Program-made: the position numbers and the translations under genes | From: Neomoorella sulfitireducens | GTDB taxonomy: Bacteria; Bacillota; DSM-521; Neomoorellales; Neomoorellaceae | Direction: 5' to 3' | Assembly (NCBI RefSeq): GCF_024733845.1 | Contig: NZ_JANRHG010000011.1 | Location: 1 to 64,000 of the forward strand | Length of the DNA stretch: 64,000 nucleotides | Notes under the pieces: model-generated | What the model was told of the DNA's origin: nothing | Database searches by the model: none | Seen by the model: the letters and a program-made list of their open reading frames with translations, nothing else | Shown here: piece after piece, positions 49,476 through 59,776 of the stretch | How the letters are laid out: each line of letters opens with the position of its first letter | Numbering within the stretch: the stretch's first letter is position 1

Positions 49476-51500
49476 ATGCCCAGGTTCCGCGATCTCACTC
49501 ACACTTCCAGGCCCTCAGGGGCCCCGCGGGTCATGGAACCCAAAAGCAGGGACCGTACGGTCGACCCGGCAGTCCTGGAAATGCTCGCCAAGAGCAGGGA
49601 CGACAGGGTTATAACTGCCTTTGATCGCTTTGTCGCCCAGCAACCCCAGTGTAAAATCGGTTATGAAGGTATTTGCTGCCGTTTTTGCCTGGCCGGTCCC
49701 TGTCGCATCAAGGCCGCCGATGGACCCGGCAGCCGCGGTATTTGCGGCGCCTCTGCCTGGACTATCGTTGCCCGTAACGTTGGTCTAATGCTCCTTACAG
49801 GGACTGCGGCCCACAGCGAGCACGGCAATCATATAGCCCATGCTTTGGTGGAAATGGCACAAGGGAAGGCGCCGGATTATGGTGTTAAAGATGAAGCTAA
49901 ACTAAAGGAAGTCTGTCGGCGCGTAGGCATCGAAGTAGAAGGCAAAAGCGTTTTGGAACTGGCCCAGGAAGTAGGGGAAAAAGCTCTGGAAGACTTCCGC
50001 CGCCTGAAGGGTGAGGGCGAGGCGGCGTGGTTGATGACCACTATTACCGAAGGCCGGCGGGAAAAATTCCGCACCCACAATGTTGTGCCCTATGGTATCC
50101 ATGCCACCATTTCCGAACTGGTCAACCAGGCTCACATGGGTATGGATAATGATCCCGTTAACCTTATTTTCAGCGCCGTCCGCGTAGCCCTGGCCGATTA
50201 CACCGGTGAACATATTGCCACAGATTTTTCCGACATCCTTTTCGGTACCCCCCAGCCGGTGGTCAGTGAAGCCAACATGGGCGTCCTGGACCCGGACCAG
50301 GTTAACTTTGTCCTCCACGGTCATAACCCCTTGCTCAGCGAAATCATCGTCCAGGCGGCCGGGGAGATGGAAGGAGAAGCCAGGGCCGCCGGGGCCAAAG
50401 GAATCAACCTGCTGGGCATCTGCTGTACCGGCAATGAAGTTTTGATGCGCCAGGGTATACCTCTGGTAACCTCCTTTGCATCCCAGGAACTGGCCATATG
50501 CACCGGAGCCATTGACGCCATGTGCGTCGACGTCCAGTGCATTATGCCGTCCATCAGCGCTGTCGCCGAATGTTACCATACTCGGATCATTACTACTGCC
50601 GATAACGCCAAGATTCCGGGCGCCTATCACCTCGATTACCAGACGGCTACGGCAATGGATAATGCCAGGACAGCCATCCGCATGGCTATTGAAGCCTTCA
50701 AAGAGCGTAAAGAAAGTAATCGCCCGGTCTTTATCCCGCAGGTTAAAAACAGGGTGGTTGCAGGCTGGAGCCTGGAGGCCCTGCAACAGCTTTTGGCTAC
50801 CCAGGATTCTGAAAATCCTATCGGGGTGCTCAATAAAGCCATCCTTAACGGAGAGCTTGCCGGTGTGGCGTTGATCTGCGGTTGTAATAACCTGAAAGGG
50901 TTCCAGGATAATTCGCACCTGGTTGTTATGAAAGAGTTGCTGAAAAATAACGTCTTTGTCATCGCTACCGGCTGTTCTGCCCAAGGAGCCGCCAAAGCCG
51001 GTTTCATGGACCCGGCCAATGTAGCAACCTACTGTGGCGATGGCCTTAAAGCTTTCCTTAACCGCCTCAGCCAGGGGGCCAATATTGATATCGGCCTGCC
51101 GCCAGTTTTCCACATGGGCTCCTGTGTGGACAACACCCGTGCTGCCGATCTCTTAATGGCCATGGCCGATGACTTGGGTGTTGATACCCCGAAAGTTCCC
51201 TTTGTTGCCTCGGCCCCGGAAGCCATGAGCGGTAAAGCGGTAGCCATCGGTACCTGGTGGGTATCCCTTGGCGTACCCACCCACGTCGGTACCATGCCGC
51301 CCGTGGAAGGCAGCGACCTGATTTATAGTATTCTCACCCAAATTGCTAGCGATGTCTACGGCGGTTACTTCATGTTCGAAATGGATCCCCTTGTGGCTGC
51401 CCGCAAGATCCTCGACGCCCTGGAGTATCGCACCTGGAAGCTGGGCGTGCACAAAAATGTTGCCGAACGTTACGAAACCAAACTCTGCCAGGGTTATTAA
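49476..51500 (+). CDS. acsA: Carbon monoxide dehydrogenase subunit (CODH/ACS beta)
   Basis: 674 residues, the length of the Moorella enzyme. The N-terminal cysteines in GICCRFCLAGPCR and GICGAS carry the B and D iron-sulfur clusters; the C-cluster ligands lie in HGHNPL (histidine), GICCTGNE, CVDVQC, CGCNN, ATGCSAQ and MGSCVDNTRAADL. It reduces CO2 to CO, which travels by an internal tunnel to AcsB. SD CCAAGGAGG before the ATG. Genes acsA and acsB are 14 bases apart. Confidence 0.97.
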   Translation: MPRFRDLTHTSRPSGAPRVMEPKSRDRTVDPAVLEMLAKSRDDRVITAFDRFVAQQPQCKIGYEGICCRFCLAGPCRIKAADGPGSRGICGASAWTIVARNVGLMLLTGTAAHSEHGNHIAHALVEMAQGKAPDYGVKDEAKLKEVCRRVGIEVEGKSVLELAQEVGEKALEDFRRLKGEGEAAWLMTTITEGRREKFRTHNVVPYGIHATISELVNQAHMGMDNDPVNLIFSAVRVALADYTGEHIATDFSDILFGTPQPVVSEANMGVLDPDQVNFVLHGHNPLLSEIIVQAAGEMEGEARAAGAKGINLLGICCTGNEVLMRQGIPLVTSFASQELAICTGAIDAMCVDVQCIMPSISAVAECYHTRIITTADNAKIPGAYHLDYQTATAMDNARTAIRMAIEAFKERKESNRPVFIPQVKNRVVAGWSLEALQQLLATQDSENPIGVLNKAILNGELAGVALICGCNNLKGFQDNSHLVVMKELLKNNVFVIATGCSAQGAAKAGFMDPANVATYCGDGLKAFLNRLSQGANIDIGLPPVFHMGSCVDNTRAADLLMAMADDLGVDTPKVPFVASAPEAMSGKAVAIGTWWVSLGVPTHVGTMPPVEGSDLIYSILTQIASDVYGGYFMFEMDPLVAARKILDALEYRTWKLGVHKNVAERYETKLCQGY

Positions 51501-51514
51501 AGGAGGGCCAGGCC

Positions 51515-53704
51515 ATGACTGATTTTGATAAAATCTTTGAAGGAGCCATTTCAGAAGGCAAAGAACCTGTAGCCTTGTTCCGCGAAGTTTATCACGGAGC
51601 CATCACGGCCACCAGTTATGCGGAGATCCTATTAAATCGCGCCATCCGTACCTATGGCCCCGACCATCCCGTCGGTTACCCTGACACTGCCTATTTTTTG
51701 CCTGTTATTCGTTGTTATAGCGGGGAAGAGGTAAAGAAACTCGGCGACCTACCGCCCATCCTCAACCGCAAGCGGGCCCAGATAAGCCCGGTGCTTAATT
51801 TTGAAAACGCCCGCCTGGCAGGAGAAGCCACCTGGTATGCGGCCGAAATTATCGAGGCCCTCCGTTACCTGAAATATAAGCCAGAAGAACCCCTCTTACC
51901 GGAGCCCTGGACGGGCTTTATCGGCGACCCGGTCGTCCGCCGTTTTGGTATCAAAATGGTAGACTGGACCATCCCCGGGGAAGCCGTTATCATGGGCCGG
52001 GCCAGGGACTCCAAGGCCCTGGCGAAGATAGTCAAGGACCTCATGGGTATGGGCTTTATGCTCTTCATCTGCGATGAGGCGGTAGAACAACTACTGGAGG
52101 AAAACGTCAAACTGGGCATTGACTACATCGCCTACCCCCTGGGTAATTTCACCCAGGTCGTCCATGCCGCCAACTACGCCCTCCGGGCCGGGATGATGTT
52201 CGGAGGCGTAACACCGGGCTTGCGCGAGGAGCAGCGCGACTACCAGCGGCGCCGCATCCGTGCCTTTGTCCTTTACCTGGGCGAGCATGATATGGTCAAG
52301 ACAGCCGCAGCCTTCGGTGCCATCTTTACCGGTTTCCCGGTAATTACCGACCAACCTTTGCCGGAAGACAAGCAAATCCCCGACTGGTTCTTCAGCGTCG
52401 AAGACTATGATAAAATAGTCCAGATCGCCATGGAGACGAGGGGTATCAAGCTGACCAAGATCAAGCTCGACCTGCCCATCAACTTCGGCCCGGCATTTGA
52501 AGGGGAGAGTATCCGTAAAAACGATATGTATGTCGAAATGGGCGGCAACCGTAGTCCGGCCTTTGAACTGGTCCGTACCGTTTCTGAGGCGGAAATTACC
52601 GACGGGAAGATCGAGGTTATTGGACCGGACATTGACCAGGTACCGGAGGGTAGCGTTTTACCCCTGGGCATCCTGGTGGATATTTACGGCCGCAAAATGC
52701 AATCCGATTTTGAAGGGGTCCTGGAACGGCGCATTCATGATTTCCTCAACTACGGTGAAGGCCTGTGGCACACCGGCCAGCGGAATATCAACTGGCTGCG
52801 TGTAAGTAAGGATGCCGTGGCCAAAGGGTTCCGTTTCAAACACTATGGGGAAATACTAGTAGCTAAGATGAAAGAAGAATTCCCGGCCATCGTCGACCGG
52901 GTCCAGGTAACCATTTTTACCGAAGAAGCAAAAGTAAAAGAGTACCTGTCCCTTGCCCTGGAGAAATACAAAGAGCGTGACGACCGCATGCGCGGCCTGA
53001 CCGACGAGTCGGTGGATACTTTCTATTCCTGCGTCCTGTGCCAGTCCTTTGCTCCTAACCATGTATGTATTGTCACCCCCGAGCGGGTAGGCCTGTGCGG
53101 TGCCGTCAGCTGGCTGGACGCCAAGGCATCTTATGAAATTAACCACGCCGGCCCTAACCAGCCGATACCAAAACAGGGAGAGATCGATCCCATTAAGGGT
53201 ATCTGGAAGAACGTCAACGACTACCTCTATACTGCCTCCAATCGTAACCTGGAGCAGGTATGCCTGTATACCCTCATGGAGAACCCCATGACCTCCTGCG
53301 GTTGCTTTGAAGCCATTATGGCTATTGTCCCGGAATGTAACGGTATTATGATCACTACGCGTGACCACCCCGGTATGACACCTTCCGGGATGACCTTCTC
53401 CACCCTGGCCGGTATGATCGGCGGCGGCGTCCAGACTCCTGGCTTCATGGGCATCGGCCGCACCTATATTGTCAGTAAAAAATTCATTAAAGCCGACGGC
53501 GGCATCGCCCGCATTGTCTGGATGCCGAAGGCTTTAAAAGACTTCCTCCGGGAGGACCTGATCCAGCGCAGTATCGAAGAAGGCCTTGGCGAGGACTTTA
53601 TCGATAAAATTGCCGATGAAACCATAGGCACCACCGTTGATGAAATCTTGCCCTACCTGGAAGAAGTGGGCCACCCGGCCCTAACCATGGATCCCATTAT
53701 GTAA
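51515..53704 (+). CDS. acsB: Acetyl-CoA synthase (CODH/ACS alpha)
   Basis: 729 residues. The A-cluster ligands match the known numbering exactly: C506 and C509 (SCVLCQSF), C518, C528 and the Ni site C595-G-C597 (TSCGCFEA). It joins a methyl group from the corrinoid protein, CO from AcsA and CoA into acetyl-CoA. The N-terminal third holds the tunnel domain contacting AcsA. Several residues differ from the M. thermoacetica sequence as I recall it, so this is a close relative. A stem-loop follows the stop. Confidence 0.97.
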   Translation: MTDFDKIFEGAISEGKEPVALFREVYHGAITATSYAEILLNRAIRTYGPDHPVGYPDTAYFLPVIRCYSGEEVKKLGDLPPILNRKRAQISPVLNFENARLAGEATWYAAEIIEALRYLKYKPEEPLLPEPWTGFIGDPVVRRFGIKMVDWTIPGEAVIMGRARDSKALAKIVKDLMGMGFMLFICDEAVEQLLEENVKLGIDYIAYPLGNFTQVVHAANYALRAGMMFGGVTPGLREEQRDYQRRRIRAFVLYLGEHDMVKTAAAFGAIFTGFPVITDQPLPEDKQIPDWFFSVEDYDKIVQIAMETRGIKLTKIKLDLPINFGPAFEGESIRKNDMYVEMGGNRSPAFELVRTVSEAEITDGKIEVIGPDIDQVPEGSVLPLGILVDIYGRKMQSDFEGVLERRIHDFLNYGEGLWHTGQRNINWLRVSKDAVAKGFRFKHYGEILVAKMKEEFPAIVDRVQVTIFTEEAKVKEYLSLALEKYKERDDRMRGLTDESVDTFYSCVLCQSFAPNHVCIVTPERVGLCGAVSWLDAKASYEINHAGPNQPIPKQGEIDPIKGIWKNVNDYLYTASNRNLEQVCLYTLMENPMTSCGCFEAIMAIVPECNGIMITTRDHPGMTPSGMTFSTLAGMIGGGVQTPGFMGIGRTYIVSKKFIKADGGIARIVWMPKALKDFLREDLIQRSIEEGLGEDFIDKIADETIGTTVDEILPYLEEVGHPALTMDPIM

Positions 53705-53726
53705 GCTCTACTCCTGCAGCTAGCAA

Positions 53727-53761
53727 GGCCGGGTATATGCCTCTCCCGCATACACCCGGCC
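53727..53761 (+). other. Intercistronic hairpin between acsB and acsC
   Basis: GGCCGGGT-A-TATGC and GCATA-C-ACCCGGCC form a stem of about 13 pairs with a 5-7 base loop. The following bases (CGGTATATTTGACC) lack a T tract, so it is not a standard terminator; an mRNA processing or stability element is more likely. Confidence 0.7.
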
Positions 53762-53798
53762 CGGTATATTTGACCTTAAAGGAAAGGAGTTAAAAGTT

Positions 53799-55139
53799 AT
53801 GGCTTTAACGGGACTGGAAATTTATAAACAGCTGCCCAAAAAGAATTGTGGCGAATGTGGTACGCCCACCTGCCTGGCTTTTGCCATGAACCTGGCGGCC
53901 GGTAAAGCCAGCCTGGACTCTTGCCCCTACGTTTCCGATGCCGCCCGGGAGGCCCTTAATGCTGCCGCGGCCCCGCCCATTGCCAAGGTGGTCCTGGGTA
54001 CAGGTACGGCAGCAGTGGAGATGGGGGATGAGACCGAACTCTTCCGCCACGACAAGCGCTTCTACCACGAAACAGCCATTGCCATCCAGGTAAGCGATAA
54101 CCTCAGTAACGAAGAGTTAATGGCTAAAGTTGCTGCCATCAACGAACTGCAATTTGACCGGGTGGGACAGCATTATACCATCCAGGCCATTGCCATCCGC
54201 CACGACGCCGATGACCCCAATGCCTTCCAGGCAGCTGTAGCTGCGGTTGCTGCCGCTACCCGGCTAAACCTTATCCTCATGGCTGACGATGCCGCCGTGT
54301 TAAAAACTGCCGTGGCGGGAGTAGCCGACCGCAAGCCCCTGTTATATGCGGCCACTGCTGCCAATTACGAGGCCATGACTGCCCTGGCTAAAGAGTTTAA
54401 TTGTCCCCTGGCGGTATATGGTAACGGCCTGGAAGAACTGGCCGGCCTGGTGGACAAAATTGTCGCCCTGGGCTGCAAGCAGCTGGTCCTTGACCCCGGG
54501 GCCCGGGAAACTTCCCGTGCCGTTGCCGACTTTACCCAGATCCGCCGCCTGGCCATTAAAAAACGCTTCCGTTCCTTCGGCTATCCCATTATTGCCCTGA
54601 CGACGGCCGGCGATCCCCTGGCGGAAATTCTCCAGGCAACGAACTATATCAGCAAGTACGCCAGCCTGGTAGTTTTGCGTACCGCCGCCAAAGAACACCT
54701 GTTACCCCTGCTGTCCTGGCGCCAGAATCTCTATACCGACCCGCAGGTACCCATCCGGGTAGAAGAGAAACTCAATGAAATAGGAGCCGTTAATGAGAAT
54801 TCACCGGTTTATGTGACCACCAACTTCTCCCTGACCTATTACTCGGTAGAAGGAGAAATTGAAAGCACCAAGATCCCCAGCTACCTGCTTTCCGTCGATA
54901 CCGATGGCCTGTCCGTGCTAACGGCCTATGCCGATGGCAAGTTTGAGGCTGAAAAGATTGCCGGCGTCATGAAAAAAGTGGGTCTCGAAAATAAGGTCAA
55001 GCACCGCCGGATTATTATCCCCGGAGCAGTGGCCGTCCTGAAGGGCAAGCTGGAAGACCTGACAGGCTGGGAGGTACTGGTAGGACCCCGGGAAGCCAGC
55101 GGTATCGTGGCCTTTGCCCGGGCCAACCTGGCGTCATGA
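53799..55139 (+). CDS. acsC: Corrinoid iron-sulfur protein large subunit
   Basis: 446 residues. An N-terminal 4Fe-4S domain with the cysteines in KNCGECGTPTCLAF and SCPYVS, a central TIM barrel, and a C-terminal cobamide-binding domain (YSVEGEIESTKIPSYLLSVDTDGLSVLTA region, core KIPSYLLSVDTDG). It carries the methyl group on cobalt between AcsE and AcsB; the 4Fe-4S cluster supports reductive reactivation. Its TGA overlaps the ATG of the activator gene. Confidence 0.96.
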   Translation: MALTGLEIYKQLPKKNCGECGTPTCLAFAMNLAAGKASLDSCPYVSDAAREALNAAAAPPIAKVVLGTGTAAVEMGDETELFRHDKRFYHETAIAIQVSDNLSNEELMAKVAAINELQFDRVGQHYTIQAIAIRHDADDPNAFQAAVAAVAAATRLNLILMADDAAVLKTAVAGVADRKPLLYAATAANYEAMTALAKEFNCPLAVYGNGLEELAGLVDKIVALGCKQLVLDPGARETSRAVADFTQIRRLAIKKRFRSFGYPIIALTTAGDPLAEILQATNYISKYASLVVLRTAAKEHLLPLLSWRQNLYTDPQVPIRVEEKLNEIGAVNENSPVYVTTNFSLTYYSVEGEIESTKIPSYLLSVDTDGLSVLTAYADGKFEAEKIAGVMKKVGLENKVKHRRIIIPGAVAVLKGKLEDLTGWEVLVGPREASGIVAFARANLAS

Positions 55140-57043
55140 AGCACTTTACTGTCACCTTCATGCCTGATAATATCCAGGTCCAGGTAACGGCAGGTACCAC
55201 CGTCCTGGAGGCGGCCCAAAAGGCCGGCCTGCCCCTGAAAAGTACCTGCGGTGGTGCCGGTACCTGCGGCCGCTGTATCATTAAAGTTCGCCGGGGAGAG
55301 GTTCAGGTTAAAGGAGGACACCTGCCGGCCAAATTGAAGGAAGAGGGTTATACCCTGGCCTGCCAGACCATCATCCAGGGCGATGTGGCCATCGAGATCC
55401 CGGCAGAATCCCTCCTCAGCAAACACCAGGTGCTCCTCCAGGACAAGGGGCGCCTGCAGGACGGCCTGACTGATTTACTGGGTTCCTATCCCCTGGAAGC
55501 TGCCTGTGAAGTAGTAACCTTGCATCTCGCCGAGCCTACCCTGACGGAAAACACCAGTGATACCAGCCGCCTGCTGACGGCCCTGCGCAAGGAAAAAGGG
55601 GTGGAGGGGCAGGTGAGCTTAGCCCTTCTCCAGGATTTGCCGGAGAGCTTGCGCCAGGCCGGCTGGCAGGTTGATGTCACCCTTGCCAGGGCTGATAACC
55701 GCCTCTTACGGGTTACCCCTGCCGGGTCAGGCAGGAACTTTGGCCTGGCCATCGACCTGGGTACCACGACGGTAGTAGTCTCCCTCTTGGACCTGCGTAA
55801 CGGCCGGAGGATTGGCCAGGGCGGTAGTTATAACCGCCAGGCGGCATATGGAGATGATGTCATTTCCCGCATCATCCATGCCACCAGTAACCATGGTGGC
55901 CTGGAGGAGCTGCGCCAGGCGGCCCTGGCCACCATTAATGAGATAAGTAATTCTTTACTGGCCAACCACGGGATTGACCCGGCGGAGGTGACGGCAGCAG
56001 TCATTGCCGGCAACACTACCATGAGCCACCTGCTGCTGGGCGTAAATCCCAAGTATATCCGCCTGCAACCCTATATCCCTGCTGCTACCGAGTGGCCGGC
56101 CCTCACTGCCGGGGAAATCGGGCTGGCCATTAATCCCCTGGCTACCGTCCAGGTCTTCCCCAGCGTAGCCAGCTATGTGGGCGGCGATATTGTCTCGGGT
56201 GCCCTCTTTACCCGCATTGCCAGTGGAGAAGAACTAACCCTCTTCATTGACATTGGCACCAACGGGGAAATGGTCCTGGGGAATAAGGACTGGCTCATAT
56301 CCTGTGCCTGTTCGGCGGGGCCGGCCTTTGAAGGCAGCGGCATCACTTGCGGTATGCGGGCCATGGAGGGAGCAGTTGAAGGAGTAACCATCGACCCGGA
56401 AACCTGTGAAGTCGAGCTGGAAGTAATAGGCGGCGGCCGCCCGGCCGGTCTATGTGGCAGCGGTTTAATTGACTGCCTGGCGAAGCTCAGGCGGGCCGGC
56501 ATCATCGACCGGACCGGTAACTTCCAGGAAGTAGCCACACCCCGGCTAAGGCTTACTGATGAAGGATACGAGTTTGTCCTGGCCTGGGCGGCAGAAAGCA
56601 GCCACGGCAAGGATATCGTCATTACCGCCGCCGACATCAAAAATCTCATCCGCTCCAAGGGAGCCGTCTTTGCCGGCATCCAGAGCCTGTTAAAGACCGT
56701 CTCCCTGGAACTGGAAGCAGTCGACAGGATTATCATTGCCGGCGGTTTCGGCAATTACCTGCACGTTCCCAATGCCGTTGAAATCGGCCTCTTACCCGAT
56801 TTACCGGCGGAAAAATACGTCTTTGCCGGCAATACTTCCCTCAAAGGTGCCGAACTGGCCCTCCTTTCCCGGCCGGCCTGGCAGGAAGCCCTGGAACTGG
56901 GCCACAAGATGACCTACCTGGAGCTTTCCGCCGGCAACCTCTTTATGGAGGAATTTGTCTCGGCCCTGTTCCTGCCCCACACCCAGCTGGAACTCTTCCC
57001 CTCCGTAACCGGTGGGACCAGCCCGCAAAGGAGGGAAGGCTAG
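55136..57043 (+). CDS. Reductive activator of the corrinoid protein (RACo, orf7)
   Basis: 635 residues. Residues 1-95: 2Fe-2S ferredoxin domain (cysteines in STCGGAGTCGRC and LACQTI). Linker domain to about 200, then an ASKHA-type ATPase: GLAIDLGTTTVVVSL, AGNTTMSHLLLG, FIDIGTNGEMVLG, CGSGLIDCLA and IAGGFGNYLHVPNA. It uses ATP hydrolysis to drive one-electron reduction of inactive Co(II) in AcsCD. Lies between acsC (4-base overlap) and the second cooC (1-base overlap). Confidence 0.93.
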   Translation: MKHFTVTFMPDNIQVQVTAGTTVLEAAQKAGLPLKSTCGGAGTCGRCIIKVRRGEVQVKGGHLPAKLKEEGYTLACQTIIQGDVAIEIPAESLLSKHQVLLQDKGRLQDGLTDLLGSYPLEAACEVVTLHLAEPTLTENTSDTSRLLTALRKEKGVEGQVSLALLQDLPESLRQAGWQVDVTLARADNRLLRVTPAGSGRNFGLAIDLGTTTVVVSLLDLRNGRRIGQGGSYNRQAAYGDDVISRIIHATSNHGGLEELRQAALATINEISNSLLANHGIDPAEVTAAVIAGNTTMSHLLLGVNPKYIRLQPYIPAATEWPALTAGEIGLAINPLATVQVFPSVASYVGGDIVSGALFTRIASGEELTLFIDIGTNGEMVLGNKDWLISCACSAGPAFEGSGITCGMRAMEGAVEGVTIDPETCEVELEVIGGGRPAGLCGSGLIDCLAKLRRAGIIDRTGNFQEVATPRLRLTDEGYEFVLAWAAESSHGKDIVITAADIKNLIRSKGAVFAGIQSLLKTVSLELEAVDRIIIAGGFGNYLHVPNAVEIGLLPDLPAEKYVFAGNTSLKGAELALLSRPAWQEALELGHKMTYLELSAGNLFMEEFVSALFLPHTQLELFPSVTGGTSPQRREG

Positions 57044-57792
57044 TGGCCCGCCATATTGCCGTTGCCGGTAAAGGGGGTACAGGAAAGACCACCTTTGCCG
57101 CCCTGTTGATACGCTATCTAGTTGAGAAGAAAAAGGGGAGCATCCTGGCCGTGGATGCCGACCCCAACGCCAATTTAAACGAAGCCCTGGGCGTTAAAGT
57201 CGATACCGTTATTGCTGATATCCTTGATGCCACCAAAAACCCGCGGGCCATCCCCGCGGGCATGAGCAAGGATATGTTCATCGAGTACCAGCTGGCCCAG
57301 GCCCTGGTGGAAACGAGGGACTTTGATCTATTAACCATGGGCCGGCCCCAGGGTCCGGGCTGTTACTGTTATCCCAATGACCTCTTGCGCAAGCACCTGG
57401 AAACCTTAAGCGCCAGCTACGACTATATGGTCATTGACAGTGAAGCCGGCCTGGAGCATATCAGCCGGCGGGTTATCCAGAATGTGAAGGACCTCTTCGT
57501 CATCAGCGACGCCTCCGTCCGGGGAATTCGTTCCGCCGGTAGGGTACGGGAACTGGTCCAGGAACTGCAGCTTGCTATTCCCAATATGTACCTGATAGTA
57601 ACCAAAACTACCGGTGACCAGGGTCCCCTCCAGGAAGAGATCGAGCGGACGGGATTGCCCCTGGGCGGGACTATTCCCTATGATGAACAGGTCGTCGCTT
57701 TTGACACTTACGGCAAACCCCTTTTTGAGCTACCGGCAGAAGCCCCGGCCGTCCAGGCAGTCAGTGACATCCTGAACAGGTGCAGTATTTAA
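57043..57792 (+). CDS. cooC: CooC/AcsF-type maturation ATPase (second copy)
   Basis: 249 residues, GTG start overlapping the previous stop by one base. P-loop GKGGTGKTT, VDADPNANLNEALG, the C-x-C metal site in GCYCYPND, DSEAGLEHISRR and a late switch region. Compared with the first CooC it carries threonine instead of valine in the P-loop and a different metal segment, so the two copies have probably specialised: one for CODH and one (AcsF type) for the nickel of acetyl-CoA synthase. Confidence 0.9.
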   Translation: MARHIAVAGKGGTGKTTFAALLIRYLVEKKKGSILAVDADPNANLNEALGVKVDTVIADILDATKNPRAIPAGMSKDMFIEYQLAQALVETRDFDLLTMGRPQGPGCYCYPNDLLRKHLETLSASYDYMVIDSEAGLEHISRRVIQNVKDLFVISDASVRGIRSAGRVRELVQELQLAIPNMYLIVTKTTGDQGPLQEEIERTGLPLGGTIPYDEQVVAFDTYGKPLFELPAEAPAVQAVSDILNRCSI

Positions 57793-57816
57793 CATTTTAT
57801 GGAAGGAGTGTTATTC

Positions 57817-58785
57817 ATGGCCGTCCAGATTTTACGTGATCGGAGCCGCGCAACGGTACAAAAAGTTGTCCTGGGTGCCACCAAAGAGCAGGGCGGTACC
57901 CGCAGCCACACCATTGTTGTCGGCGGCGATGCTGCCCTTCCCTTCCACCATTTTGAAGGAGAGATTAGCCGTCCCGTTATTGCCATGGAAGTCCAGGATA
58001 TCGTTCCCGACTGGCCGGAAGTGTTGAAGGATCCCTTTAATGATGTAATTAATGAGCCCGGCCGCTGGGCGCAAAAATGCGTGGCCGCATACGGTGCCGA
58101 CCTTATTTACCTGAAACTAGCCGGCGCCGATCCCGAAGGGGCCAACCGCTCGGTAGACCAGTGTGTGGCTACCGTCAAGGAAGTCCTGCAGGCTGTTGGT
58201 GTTCCCCTGATTGTCGTCGGCTGCGACGACGTGGAGAAGGATCACGACGTCCTGGAGGCAGTAGCCGAAACGGCTGCAGGGGAAAACCTGCTCCTGGGTA
58301 ACGCCGAGCAGGATAACTACAAATCCCTGACGGCAGCCTGCATGGTGCACAAGCACAACATTATTGCCCGCTCCCCCCTGGATATCAATATCTGCAAGCA
58401 GCTCAACATCCTCATCAACGAAATGAACCTGGGCCTGGACCACATTGTTATTGACCCTTCCATTGGCGGCCTGGGCTACGGGATAGAATACGCCTACTCG
58501 ATTATGGAGCGCATCCGCCTGGGGGCCCTCCAGGGCGATAAAATGCTCTCCATGCCGGTGATCTGTACGGTAGGTTATGAGGCCTGGCGGGCCAAGGAAG
58601 CTGTGGCTCCGGTTAGCGAATACCCCGGCTGGGGTAAAGAGGTTGAGCGGGGCATCCTCTGGGAAGCAGTTACGGCCACCGCCCTCCTCCAGGCCGGCGC
58701 CCACATTCTCCTCATGCGCCACCCGGAAGCTGTGGCCAAAGTCAAGGAAAATATCGACCAGCTTATGGCCAGCAACGCTTATTAA
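57817..58785 (+). CDS. acsD: Corrinoid iron-sulfur protein small subunit
   Basis: 323 residues, TIM-barrel protein. Family marks: [41 protein letters not shown] and [14 protein letters not shown]. It forms the heterodimer with AcsC and supports the cobamide and the AcsE contact. ATG 57817 is the start because GAAGGAG lies nine bases before it; the frame upstream to 57799 includes that SD. Confidence 0.95.
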   Translation: MAVQILRDRSRATVQKVVLGATKEQGGTRSHTIVVGGDAALPFHHFEGEISRPVIAMEVQDIVPDWPEVLKDPFNDVINEPGRWAQKCVAAYGADLIYLKLAGADPEGANRSVDQCVATVKEVLQAVGVPLIVVGCDDVEKDHDVLEAVAETAAGENLLLGNAEQDNYKSLTAACMVHKHNIIARSPLDINICKQLNILINEMNLGLDHIVIDPSIGGLGYGIEYAYSIMERIRLGALQGDKMLSMPVICTVGYEAWRAKEAVAPVSEYPGWGKEVERGILWEAVTATALLQAGAHILLMRHPEAVAKVKENIDQLMASNAY

Positions 58786-58798
58786 GAAGGAGGTCTGA

Positions 58799-59590
<792 letters not shown>

Positions 59591-59710
59591 GATTTTTATC
59601 AACAACGTCGAAGCTTATTGCGGAGTAGCTAAAATAATGAAATTGTTACAATAGCAACAGCGTTACAGGAATACGTTGATACCTGGGGGAAAATTACCGC
59701 AGTAAAGTGG

Positions 59711-59753
59711 AGAGAGGTGCCGGCGTATGGTTTAACGCTGGTCCTCTCTTTTT
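59711..59753 (+). terminator. Strong terminator between acsE and hdrC
   Basis: AGAGAGG-T-GCCGGCG (59711-59726) pairs with CGCTGGT-CCTCTCT (59736-59749), 14 pairs with two G-T pairs and one bulge, followed by four further T residues. It lies 24 bases before the hdrC start. Confidence 0.85.
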
Positions 59754-59776
59754 CAGGGCAGGAAGGAGGAAGGGGA

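Noticed and set aside
49902-51113. Long open frame (403 codons) antisense to acsA
   Set aside because: It is the reverse-strand shadow of a certain gene in GC-rich sequence; no SD and no recognisable protein features.
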